Assembly (NCBI GenBank): GCA_029168955.1
Contig: JAPDOI010000175.1
Span: 372,001 to 436,000 of the forward strand
Length of the DNA stretch: 64,000 nucleotides
Source of the DNA: Aplectana chamaeleonis
Lineage: Eukaryota; Nematoda; Chromadorea; Rhabditida; Cosmocercidae
Direction of reading: 5' to 3'
The translations under genes were made by a program, and so were the position numbers. The notes below the pieces were generated by a model, which worked only from the letters and a program-made list of their open reading frames with translations, searched no databases and was not told where the DNA came from. Numbering within the stretch: position 1 is the stretch's first letter; each line of letters starts with the position of its first letter. This document shows positions 44,856-55,200 of this stretch, in pieces.

Positions 44856-45865
44856 CTGACACGCGTCTTCAAGATCGTTGTGGAAGCCAGCATAACATCA
44901 TCCGCATAGAGCAGGTTCCATGGGTGTGGGAGTTTGAGATCTTTCGTGACCGTATCCATACATAGTATGAAGAGAAGAGGAGATTGAGCAGAACCCTGAT
45001 GAACTCCTACATGTATACGAAAATCGGAAGATGTTCCTGCGCTACAACGAACCGCGCTCTTCGTGTCAGCATACAGCAGACGTATCCATCTCACATACTC
45101 TTCAGGAACTCCGTGGCTGCGCAAAGAAAACCAGATCAGTTCGTGTGGCACACGATCAAACGCTTTCTCCAGATCCAGAAAGGCCAAGTGAACGACCTTC
45201 TTCTTTTCCCTATGCTTCTCCAACAGCAGACGTGTTGCATGGATTGCATCGACGGTTCCACAATTTTTAACGAATCCACACTGATTAGTAGTTACACTGA
45301 CAGAGTCGCGTAATCTGGCGTCCAATACTCTTTCAAAGATCTTCATCGTATGGGAAAGAAGGCGAATAGGACGATAGGTCGAACAATCAGCTACATCTCC
45401 CTTTCCTTTCCACAGCGGCACAGTGATACTGCTACTCCAGCTAGATGGATTTTTCCCTTCCTCTACGACCATATTGAAAAGTCGAGACAGCAAACAAGCG
45501 GCATCATAGCCCATGAGCTTCCAAACATCTGCCGGTACGTCGTCCGGGCCCGTCGCCTTGCCACTCTTCATTCTTTTTATCGCCTGCAGGACTTCTTCCT
45601 TTGATATGTTACGTACAAGTCTTTCTGTCGGCTCCCCGCGCGGGACGGGAGGATGTGGAAACTCCTCGTTCGACACTTGGTCAAAGTGCTCATGCCATCT
45701 GTTCAGAACTTTATCTGTTTCATATAAGATAGTCCCACTCTGATCCTTAATATAGCGCACAACTCCTACGTCTTTCGAAGCCTGCTGTCGTGCACGCGCT
45801 AAACGGTACACCGTTTTCTCGCCAGAGGCCGATTCCAGCTGTTGGTACACGTCCTCGTAGAGCAT
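44822..45865 (-). CDS. RTE reverse transcriptase core
   Basis: 347 residues: GKATGPDDVPADVWKL, WKGKGDVADCSTYRPIRLLS (fingers), FLDLEKAFDRVPHELIW (motif A), GVHQGSAQSPLLFILCMD (motif B, with HQGSAQSP where PQGSALSP is usual) and NLLYADDVMLAS (motif C, catalytic DD). A 1-nt insertion follows motif C, so the remaining 15 residues are out of frame. The thumb continues in 44295..44855. The frame is open upstream of the first Met back to the TAG at about 45978. Confidence 0.85.
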   Translation of the reverse strand: MLYEDVYQQLESASGEKTVYRLARARQQASKDVGVVRYIKDQSGTILYETDKVLNRWHEHFDQVSNEEFPHPPVPRGEPTERLVRNISKEEVLQAIKRMKSGKATGPDDVPADVWKLMGYDAACLLSRLFNMVVEEGKNPSSWSSSITVPLWKGKGDVADCSTYRPIRLLSHTMKIFERVLDARLRDSVSVTTNQCGFVKNCGTVDAIHATRLLLEKHREKKKVVHLAFLDLEKAFDRVPHELIWFSLRSHGVPEEYVRWIRLLYADTKSAVRCSAGTSSDFRIHVGVHQGSAQSPLLFILCMDTVTKDLKLPHPWNLLYADDVMLASTTILKTRVSCGRKVCSAMD

Positions 45866-45988
45866 CGCTTTGGCAGCAGAGACAGCTTTCTTCGTTTTCG
45901 ATTTAAGCTGCTTATACAGTGCTAAGTCCGTTTCCTCTCTGGTCTGATACCATTTCTTGTATGCTTTCTTCTCCTCGCTTATGACTAT

Positions 45989-46894
45989 CTAAACTTCGGG
46001 CGACCACCACCATGTCTGCTTGTCAATGTAGCGTCTTCCAGGTTTTGTGGCTCCTAGGACTTCTCTTGCGCACAGCCAAATCTCCTTCTCCAGCGAGGCC
46101 CATAGCGTCTCAGCAGATTGTAACACGGCAATGCCAGCCAATCGATTATTGAGCTCTTCCTTGAAAGTCTCTTTTCTTACAGACAGATTCCACCACTTTA
46201 TCCTTTCCACTTTCACAATCGGCTTAACAGCACCTCGGGGCACAGGAACGATAGTATCCAGTACTAGCATTTTGTGTTGTGGTGCCACGTTGTCAGATGG
46301 GATCACTTCGGCGTCTCGCACCCATTTCCTATGCTTGCGCTTCATCAGCCAGGAGTCTATTTGACTTTTCCCTCCGCCACTCTCGTACGTAACAAGATGA
46401 CTGGGCCTCTTCTTGAAATGGGTATTTGCAACGAACAGGTCCATGGATTCAGCAAAAGATAGCATGCGAACACCATCGTCGTTTCTGCTCCCATATCCTT
46501 GTCCGCCATGAGATCTCTCGAATCCTTCCTTTTCTGCACCGATATGACTATTGAGGTCACCACCAAGAAATAGTATCTCGTGTTCCTCGATCTGTCTTAC
46601 GTGATGTTCTAAGCTCTCCGGGAAGTCTTCCTTCATCTCATCGCTACAGCCAGTTTGAGGTGCGTACGCCGACATTATCCTAAGTGACACAGGTCCCAGC
46701 ACTATCTTCATAGACATGAGTCGATCGGATATTCGAGCTACCTCCGTGACGCTGTCTCTGAATTTTTCACTTACAACTATTGCAACGCCATTTGCTGCTG
46801 TCGTGACTCCATAGTAGATAGCCTTGTATCCCTCTCCGATCTCTCGAGACTTTGCTCCCTTCCATTTTGTCTCCTGCACACAGGCTATGTCCAC
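45989..46894 (-). CDS. RTE apurinic-type endonuclease domain
   Basis: 301 residues from the first in-frame Met. The true domain starts upstream, because GTLTGRGRELADC lies in another frame at about 46905..46950. Motifs: DIACVQETKWKG (active-site Glu), LRIMSAYAPQTG, FLGGDLNSHIG (Asp/Asn), GYGSRNDDGVRML, LVTYESGGGKSQIDSWLM. The final SDHR-type motif is altered (PSDNVAPQHKMLV). It ends at an in-frame TAG after WWSPEV; RT-side sequence continues in frame beyond it. Confidence 0.82.
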   Translation of the reverse strand: MDIACVQETKWKGAKSREIGEGYKAIYYGVTTAANGVAIVVSEKFRDSVTEVARISDRLMSMKIVLGPVSLRIMSAYAPQTGCSDEMKEDFPESLEHHVRQIEEHEILFLGGDLNSHIGAEKEGFERSHGGQGYGSRNDDGVRMLSFAESMDLFVANTHFKKRPSHLVTYESGGGKSQIDSWLMKRKHRKWVRDAEVIPSDNVAPQHKMLVLDTIVPVPRGAVKPIVKVERIKWWNLSVRKETFKEELNNRLAGIAVLQSAETLWASLEKEIWLCAREVLGATKPGRRYIDKQTWWWSPEV

Positions 46895-46956
46895 GTTCTT
46901 CTTTTGAGGCAGTCTGCCAATTCTCGACCTCTTCCTGTCAACGTTCCTATTTTTAA

Positions 46957-47398
46957 AGGCAGGGTTCGCGATAAAAACGACTTCCGAGCTCTCTTCATGA
47001 GAATGTAGATTTGGCCATCACAAAAGTGAAAATAAGTGAAAAAACCAGGAAATTCGCGGGAAAAACGCAGGAAAACAAAGCATAACGGCTAATAGCCGGT
47101 GTCGGCCGGCCCCCTAATTAACTCGATTTTTATTAATGCTTGCTTATCCAATATTTATTTTGCTGTTAAAGTAATCAGTAGTCTCCACGAATGCTCAAAA
47201 ATACTTTAGAAGCAAAACAAAAATTGACAAAACAGGATTTTACACAAATCTCGATAATTGGGGGCGGGAGGACACCAAGCCATAACTTGTTCCTGAGCGT
47301 TTTTTCTCCAGTTTTTTACTCATTTTCGCTTTTGTGATGACCAGATCTACAATTTCATGAGGATAGCTTTACAACCGATTTTATCGAGAACCCTGCCT
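46957..47398. mobile_element. TTAA MITE inserted in the RTE element
   Basis: 442 bp, AGGCAGGGTTCGCGATAAAA to TTTTATCGAGAACCCTGCCT, flanked by TTAA (46953..46956 and 47399..47402). The interior has inverted arms (GGCCATCACAAAAGTGAAAA and TTTTCGCTTTTGTGATGACC) of about 100 bp. It is younger than the RTE insertion it interrupts. The ends are related to the 485-bp copies but form a distinct GGG-bearing subfamily. Confidence 0.85.
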
Positions 47399-47402
47399 TT
47401 AA

Positions 47403-47675
47403 CGATGCGAGACGCAGAAGCTGAACACCTTTTCTAGCTGCACTTCGACGCTTTTCCGTCTCATCCTTCCAGTGGACTCTCTTCTTTAGCCGGCTTCGTC
47501 CACGATTCGCCGGTAGCCCTCGCTCCTTGGGCACATCGTTAGGGCGATCACGATGCGTGTCTCTTCCGGGAGACGTCCTAGCTTTTTCCGAAATCCTTAG
47601 ACGACCAACCATAGTGATGCGAACGGATACAGAAGATAGAGAATACCGACTGTAGAATTGAATAAAGACGCACAT
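47403..47675 (-). pseudogene. RTE 5' coding segment, cut by a MITE
   Basis: The frame MVGRLRISEKARTSPGRD through TEKRRSAARKGVQLLRLAS is the part of the RTE polyprotein upstream of the endonuclease. It runs into the TTAA at 47399..47402. If the MITE and one TTAA are ignored, the frame continues directly into the endonuclease lead-in GTLTGRGREL. That places the MITE insertion inside coding sequence of an already inserted RTE. Confidence 0.6.
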
Positions 47676-47927
47676 CGGCCCGTCGCTTCGCCTGACATGT
47701 GTTGCTCGTGTTCTTCTGAGACCGCATATAGAGAGAGTACTTCCTTGCTCAGACGGTTTCCAGCGGCACCACGAGGAGGAACGAGCATCACCGCCGCATT
47801 AGCAATTTGCCAACACCACAAAAGTGTGGAATGGCAGCTGGGTGTAAAATTGTAGAGCGAGTGGGTTCACATCAGAGTCGCCACCCCTAGTATATCCTCC
47901 GCACTCTGCAACTTGAGTTTCAAATGC

Positions 47928-48112
47928 AGGGTCGATCATGAAAGCAATCGTTGTGCTATCCTCGTGAGTATCACAAAGTGAAAATAAATGAAAATTGGGA
48001 GCTAAACCACGTAGTAAAACGGCTAATTGCTGGACGGCCGCCCAGTCCCAATTAACGAGATTTCTGTAAATGCTTGTTTTGTCCTCTTTTATTCCGCTGT
48101 CAAAGTGGCCGA
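47928..48112 (+). repeat. Partial copy of the 46957 MITE subfamily
   Basis: Collinear with the left half of 46957..47398: a decayed end GCAGGGTCGATCATGAAAG, then AGTGAAAATAA, AACGGCTAAT, CCCAATTAACGAGATTT and AAATGCTTGTTT. It is cut at 48112 where another TTAA-type MITE begins. Confidence 0.6.
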
Positions 48113-48115
48113 TAA

Positions 48116-48445
48116 AGGCAGTGTCCATAATAAATTTCGTCTTCGTTTTCTGGCCGGAAATCGAAAGACCGGGGTCTCATTGGAGCGATACGGTCGAAAC
48201 TACGAACAAAAACGAGCCCGAAAGAGTTTTTATCGGCTCAGAATTCCTCTCGCCCTAGTCCTTCCTTCGCGTGTATCAGATACGCATCGAATGACTAGAA
48301 AGGACTAGCGCGAGTGGATTTCGGAGCCAATAAGGACTCTTCCGGGCCCGTTTTTGTTCGTCCTTTCAACCGTATCGCTTCAAGGAGACGCAGTCCTATC
48401 GATTTCCGCAAAAAAAACAGGCAAAATTTATAGGGGACACTGCCT
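48116..48445. mobile_element. Foldback TTAA-type MITE
   Basis: About 330 bp from AGGCAGTGTCCATAATAAA to TTATAGGGGACACTGCCT. The flanks are ATAA/TTAA, so one target copy has mutated. Nearly the whole element folds back: TACGAACAAAAACGAGCCCG on one side, CGGGCCCGTTTTTGTTCGTC on the other. A third subfamily sharing only the terminal repeat with the others. Confidence 0.75.
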
Positions 48446-48817
48446 TAATAAGAAAAATGAGGGAGCAAGCATTCCAAAAAATCCCGTTGATTGAAGGTGA
48501 ACCGCTTTTCTGATGGGCAGATCTCTCTTATCATGAGGGCTGCACAGCTACCATTTTTATTTTAAACCCTTCAAGAAGTTCCTCAAAACCATTGAAACGG
48601 TCGCGTGATGAGGTGCTAGAACCAGTTGGAAGTAGGGAAGAAAGGATCCGGAGGTGCTATCAAAAATACTTTTTGACTGTGGTTGTTTTGTTTTATAGTA
48701 TTTTATAATTGCCTCCAGTTTTCTGTGTCTTATATGTAGTCGTACATTGAGGACAACCTTCCAGTAATTATTCGTCCTTTACAGAATGGCAGTTGCAGTC
48801 ACTCCTCAACACTACTG
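48446..48817. other. No feature recognised
   Basis: AT-rich sequence between the MITE cluster and the peptide-like frame. It may hold promoters of the downstream genes, but no specific site is supportable. Confidence 0.35.
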
Positions 48818-48874
48818 TTGTTGCATACAATAGGTTGTGTGAATATACTCAGGCTATTTTCGATACTGAGCCGC

Positions 48875-49162
48875 ATGAAAATTCATGTCATTCTACCAGC
48901 TCGCGTGTCGGTTGCTGTTGCTGTCTGGGTCACAGCTGTAGTTATCCGAGCTTCTCCTTTTCGCCCCTACAGCGAGAGCAGTGGCCCGGAGAATGAGAGA
49001 ACGAGACGAAGTGTTAGGGGACTCCAATTCCGGTTTGGGCGGCTCAATGTCGAGAAGGGCCTGGGTACCCTCGATCAGTTTGTCCTGAACTCAGCGAAGA
49101 TCCCTAAGTCCTACGATCATGCAGCTATTAGCTCTCCTTCTTGTTGCAGAGATTCACGATGA
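48875..49162 (+). CDS. Candidate secreted, amidated-peptide precursor
   Basis: From the Met at 48875 the frame begins with a basic residue and a hydrophobic stretch (VSVAVAVWVTAVVI), fitting a signal peptide. A dibasic site RR (49004..49009) and SVRGLQFRFG-R (49010..49042) follow. RFG followed by a basic residue is the processing pattern of RFamide-type neuropeptides, with Gly as amide donor. Only one such peptide is present, and it matches no nematode FLP I can name. The frame overlaps the first codons of the downstream protease exon (49159), so it would have to end earlier by splicing or be a chance frame. Confidence 0.35.
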   Translation: MKIHVILPARVSVAVAVWVTAVVIRASPFRPYSESSGPENERTRRSVRGLQFRFGRLNVEKGLGTLDQFVLNSAKIPKSYDHAAISSPSCCRDSR

Positions 49163-49261
49163 AGTTTAATGCCCTACTTATCATCATCTCGTTGGTCAAT
49201 TGTTACCGTATCTCGCAAAGAGCAAATAGGCTCCTCAAAAAGATTTGTGGAACCGTCACAG
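49159..49261 (+). CDS. Protease exon 1 with signal peptide
   Basis: 34 codons plus one base. The hydrophobic core ALLIIISLVN after MKFN and a Cys at residue 15 suggest cleavage near there. The donor is ACAG|GCAAGT: a GC-AG intron with otherwise perfect donor consensus. The alternative GT at 49254 (ACC|GTCACA) is poor. Confidence 0.6.
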
Positions 49262-52200
49262 GCAAGTTTTTTTTGGCATTGACTGCATCTTATTTTTCCC
49301 TAGTATTCAAGAATATAAGAATTGCGTCAAACTTCTGAATATAAAGCATACCCTCTGTGATTGACCATGTGAGCCGTTTGTTTTAACGATGTCTCTCGTT
49401 CGCGTTATCGCGGAGCTAGAATACGATACGTTTGATGGAAGCTTAATGAGAAAAGAAGTCGAACGGATCAACAGTCGCTATGGGTACAGTCGGCACTGTC
49501 TGTCAATTCCTCATTCCCATTAATGGCATAGTTCGCGTTGGAGCGTACTTGAAGCATGTTCGTTACAATGAACCACACCGTCAAGAGAATGGCCGAGATC
49601 ATAGTTCCAGCGACAAGCGACGCGACGAATTGTTTACCATGCAAATCCAACGAAAATCTATATGCCTGTTATGCATTGTCGCTGTCGCTGGTCGCGACAA
49701 GTATGATCCCGGGCTATCGCGTGCGCCAATCGCGACGACACCCGTGAAATGCAAATGCCATCACTCACGACGCAAAGCAGCCTTGGATTCAAATTATGCA
49801 GTTCGCGCCTGCCGCTGGATGCTACCCCACCCCATGCGAATAAGAAAATGGGGCCTAAAAGGCGGCTAGCTGTCATTTCTTTAGCTCCGAGCGCTATATC
49901 CAGTTTCAGTTATGTCTGCAATGTAATGAATCATATTTCTCCATTTTCAACGTGTATTTGGCTACATCAAAAAACAAGTTTCAGTTCTGTGCTCACAGTT
50001 TCATAGTTTCATGCATTCTCAAGATACTATAGGGCGATCACAGACGTTAGGCTTGCGTTGTGTGAGTCGCGACTTTGGCCTTGCTATGGGTCTCGTTTTA
50101 TTCGCAGGGATAGACCCGGTCTCTTATGCTCCTTCATATTGTTTGTTACAAGCCAATACAGCAGTGCATAAGACCAAACAAAATTATTCGATTTAGGCGC
50201 AAAGGGAAGCACGAATCCTTTTGAAGTCCGAGAACTGAAGTGGAACGAATATCCATGGATCGCCAATATAGCCTACAACGACGGTGAGTCCAATATTCCT
50301 GGTTCAAAGTTATTGTGCTTAATATTGGTTGGTCTTCATTTTACAGTCAATCTCCCACGACTAAAGTCTTCAGAAAAATGATTTCACACAAGTGGTGTCA
50401 CATGTCTTGCCGGACAAAATTTAGCCGAACGGTATAATCGTTCAAGTGCTTTTCCTCTAATCGGAGATCATTATAATGCTGTAACTTAAACGAAATCTGT
50501 ATCATGTATGAACTCGGGAAACTCAGCTGAAAAAAGCAAACACACTAAACGTGCTGGACTTATCATGATCGAATAAGATCACTCGCCACTATGAGTATAT
50601 CCAAGTCAGCCAAAAACTCAGGTAAAACGCAGGAGCTCAGGCTTCAATAACACTCCGGTGGGACACTGCGGAATCAACAAGAGAAATGAGAACGTGATCT
50701 TTTATGAGTGGTGGGCAGGTTTTTGAGGGCATCCAATCCCATTAAGTCATGATCGTTCACCGGATACTTGCTGGATGGGGATTTTGAAAAAATTGCTCAC
50801 TTCATAGACTTCAACCTCTACAAAAGGTCGTTTTATGCCATTATTTGCATCTTCAAAAGATTAAGGTAACCAAGAAACTTAATCAGTTACTCGTCTTATA
50901 TTGCTGAGATGCTTTCTTTGTTCTACTAAACCGGCATACATCACTGATTGTGCGCGCGCGATCAGCTAAGAACTCACATTCAGTGGGCGTGCGAAAGTTC
51001 GTATACACGACATTTAACGGACGGAAAAACGCAATCGGCGCTCACATTCTGGACGCCAAAAACGGGGAGCACATTTGTGCATCGTCAGTGCCACAGAGGT
51101 AAGAAGCCGCGCTCCAAAGTCGAGCGCAAAATCATTTGATCAAAACCCATCCTCTTCGTTTTCCTGCGAGCAATTTTTTCCGCCAAGCAGCGTCGCGGCT
51201 ACCCCCCCCCTCCATGGATTGACTATACGGCTGCAAGCCTTTGAACTGACCCCTGTTATTTCTTCTTTTTTGTCTTAAAGGAAACTAATGTCTTCTTTAT
51301 GTTGGTGAATGATTGTACGGTCTAGTGTGTTGCTTTCTGCGCCAAATGAGCTCCGGCTGTTTTCATTCATGAGAATGGAAGCAGAGGCGCACTTCTCTGT
51401 AGGTTCCGGTTTAGATTTTCGGAGCTGTTTTTTACAACATCCTGCTGTGAATCACCTGTGTGCAGAGAAATAGTTTGTCGGATCGGTGTAGTCTGCACTT
51501 CTGCGTAACTATGTATTTGGCAAAAGACACCGACCTGAAGAACGTCAATCATATGATTGAGTACTAGAGTAATAGCGTGGCACTCAGAATGAATCGCGGC
51601 TCGACCACAATAGACCATAGGTACCCCCAAAAACAGCTACTGCTTTCATGTTAGTGCGTTAATCGGCCCATTCTTAGTTGGAAGGATTTTTTTTAGCGAG
51701 CTGCACAGCGAACTTGTGATTCATTTGACAACAATCTAGCAGTTCTCGCAAAAAACTTCATGGACGTTCGCGCTACGGCGTTTGCTGACCAAATAGGTAT
51801 GAGTGTGGCTAGCGGATGTCATCCTGTGGTTCTGCTTACGGGGTCTTTCGCATCAGAACAGGGCGTCTGCAAGTCGCTTTCAATTAATCGTACAAACAGA
51901 AAATTATACTCCATTTCTCCGTAATCTATGGTGGATGTTCTCAGGTAAATAAAAATGGAAAAAAACCGTACGAAACTGCCTGGTTGACATAGAAACAGGG
52001 TAGAGTAGTTGAAAGCAGTGCTTGAATTCGCGATATGTCAATTTCTGAACAGTTGGTGTGTTTTTCCCGTGATCTTTCGCAAGATTCCACCAGTCGCTCG
52101 TGTTGCATCATTGAACAACCTCCTTCCTCTGCGTTCGGTACGCCTTCCCGATCTTTCATTCAACGCCTTCATCCTCGCTCTTATTGGCTCGTTTCGCAGT

Positions 52201-55200
52201 TTCAGGCTGCTTTTGAATCTTGTATACAATGATTTTATTCCAGGAGCGTTGGTGGTACTTGCTCGGCGTACTTTTGTTTTCAAATTCTAGCTATATTTGC
52301 CCTTGTCGGAAGCACTGAGAGTACATAGAGAGTAAACTGATCCAGTTTCATGTTTTTGATATTTTTGAGTGGAGAACACTTGGAAAACATTGCAAGTTCT
52401 CACCACGAAACTTTGTAGAAGTAGCATTATGAGAAGACGATCTAATCAGCACTTTCACAAGACCTCTACTTGCATCACAAAACCGCCACTTCGAGGAACA
52501 TGATCCACAATTAATTACTCCGAATAAAAACTGCGTTATTAGCTGAGTCTCACCTGTGAGGTTATATGTGATTTACTACTTTTTATACTGTGTGTCATGT
52601 TCTTTCCACAATTTTCGTATTCAGTCGTAGAAAAGGGTGGAAAGCCGCGTGCTTAGCCTTACTGAATGCACAACTTCTGTAAATCTCTCGAGCGATGTAG
52701 ACCATGCCTTCTTGAGTGATGACGAGGTGCGAACTCTAATCTCGTTGCACAAGTTCCTGTACTCTTACTGTTCTCACACGAAAATGGTAGTTTTCACAGC
52801 ACGTAGGAACTAAAAACCAAATTAGACATTATCCAATCCTCCTTTAGGTGTGGTCCTCCAATGCACCCTGCTCGCTTATTCTGGCTGGTGGTGAAAATCT
52901 TTTAAGCAAAAGGGAACAGTGGGATATTCTGTTTTCTCTGCACTTCTCACTACAACCATCAAGATAATTCCCTATAGCTGGCCGAGGCTCGATCGAACAC
53001 GGCAATTTTCGGAGGATCGCTCGTGAGTGAAAACATTGATTATTTTTACCGTTGGTTTGCGAATGGAACTTTTCAAATTCCCATGTTAGGTGATCCACTA
53101 TTCGCATTAGCTGATACGATCCTACCGGCTGAGGACTGGTGGAAGGTCGCAGAAAATCGTGTTGATAAAAAGAGTGAGTTATGTTCTTCAAACTCAATAA
53201 CCAATATAATTTGTTCATGTCCAATGAATCTACTGATGAGGAGAACGTGCGAAAGGGATGCAGCCAGGAAACAAAGCCAGGCTTCTGGGACTCGTCGTTA
53301 TTCGAAAGGTCAGAACTGGCGAAAAAAGGTGATTTCACTTGATTCGCGAGTTACGGCTGCTCGTTCTACCTGATTATTTGCTGAAGATAGTACTGTGGGT
53401 CCGTGTGCCCATGACCGTTAACACAGAAGTGTCAGCGATTGGGAGGAATTCAATATTCAGGTACGCTTCGTTGATGTTGTAGAGTTTTTAATTGTTTTAC
53501 GAATCTGTTTTTTCAAAGTTTTTGCTAATCGCTTAGAGAAGATGAATTTCTGGTGTGCATCTTATGGAATCTCAGTCTTTTCGCATTTTTTCTTCATTAT
53601 TCAGACACAGCAGTGCCAGATCTCTGAGAAAATCTGTGGTGACGGCACCGCAGTGAAGCCGTGTAGGTGCCCTATAGGGCACCTACACGGCTCCATTGCA
53701 GTGCCTTCACCACAAATTGCCCTGCCTGCATGCCGGTATCGAAGTAGGCTCCGCAATCGCAGCTCGCTGAAGAGCCGATTGCCGCGTCGGTTGAGCGTTG
53801 ACGCCGCGTAGGTGTTTTCCAAGACACCTACGCGACCTCGCTGCGAAGCCTCCGAGAAGAGTTAATATAACTGCCCTCACCGTAAAAAGGGATATCGAAT
53901 CGTTGTTTCTTACGCAACACACCGATACAGCTGATGATACAGCTTTCCAGTTTTTGCCAGTCAACCAATTTACACGTTTTCTTCGGAATCCTTCGCCTTA
54001 AAATGATACTCGAAGAATTTGTTTCTTTATGTATTTTAGCTTTCCAAACCCATTCGAATGCGGAAGTCGCCATAACGCAATCCAAATAAAATTCCATGAT
54101 AATCAAACTCAAATTGCATACATCTAGCTTTGATACTTGAATGTAGAAATCTCGATGAAATCCTCACTCAGGTTAATCGGACAATAAATCAGTTTAAGTA
54201 AACTTCATGACACCTGCGATGAGAAATAGACAAAGAATCTTCCGAGAACGATTACGCTGTGCATATGATCACAAATTGTGATGGTTTTCGCTGCTCTGTC
54301 AAAGTTCGAGGCTTTGAATCGTTTTGTTCCAAGACTACTCAGTATTAAGAGAAGTGTTCGCCATCTAGGGGCGCGATGCCAGGATGAAGTACAATACCGG
54401 TGATATCATTTCCGTTTTGGGCACTAAAAGACGTCTTAAGCTTCTTTGTCAACACTTTGTTCGAAATAGACCATTCGTTAATTCAAAGAGACATCTGAAA
54501 TCAGCATCCACAGCCCTTTCTGGGAGACACATTGCTTGCCCTGGAGCAAGGCATTTGGAAAGGTTAGCCATAATACAATCAAAACGAAAAACGCGCTTTC
54601 AAACTTGAAGCACTGATGAGTGAATGTGTCCATCATCAAGCCTAAATGTACATATGCCTTGTTTGAAAGCAAGCCAAGGCCATTTCAGAAAATAGCACTC
54701 CATCTTAATTCTGAAAAAGGTTTTTAAATCCTCCAGCGAAGGCCGAGAACGTAAGAAAATGTGGTTTTCGAGCAGTCGATCATTCGAAAAAGCACGGCTT
54801 CTGAGAAAAACCAAAAATGAAAACAAAGGTCTGCAATTCGGATGAAGCGATTTTCTTTGCGAAAAATCGTTAAGTACATAGCGTATCGGATCGGATAATT
54901 TGTCGAAAAATAATCACATTATTCGTTTTATACTCGATTAATCGAGTACTTGATTCATTTGGGAACTCAAATTGTCGGATTTCTCGAGAATTCGATAAAT
55001 TTATGAAATCTAGATATCCGCTCTCTTAAGGATTCATTTAGAAACATTTGTGTTCGGTTCGCCAATTATTTCGATACTTGCAAAAAATTTTTGAAAAAAA
55101 ACCGAGAATTCGTTCATTTTGGGTCACGGGCTTCGAATATTCTGTCATTGAAAAGAAATATGCAGAAACACGAATTTGGACAGCACCGGAATAGAACTTG

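Larger units (their letters stand above)
44124..47794 (-). mobile_element. Nearly full-length RTE-clade retrotransposon with target duplications
   Basis: On the minus strand a 5' region (47403..47794), endonuclease and reverse transcriptase are in order. The element is bounded by identical 17-bp direct repeats CGCATTAGCAATTTGCC (44107..44123 and 47795..47811). A MITE splits it at 46957..47398; without it the element is about 3.2 kb, as expected for RTE. Inactivating changes: a frameshift near 46905, a TAG between endonuclease and RT (about 45978), a 1-nt frameshift just after YADDVMLAS (about 44890) and another near 44350. The 3' end is GAAGAAGAAGAGG-like, with no long poly(A). Confidence 0.88.

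Noticed and set aside
44172..44909. 245-residue plus-strand frame
   Set aside because: It is the antisense shadow of the RTE reverse transcriptase C-terminus.
52844..53338. 164-residue minus-strand frame
   Set aside because: The plus strand of the same interval has better coding character and splice sites; the minus frame is its shadow.
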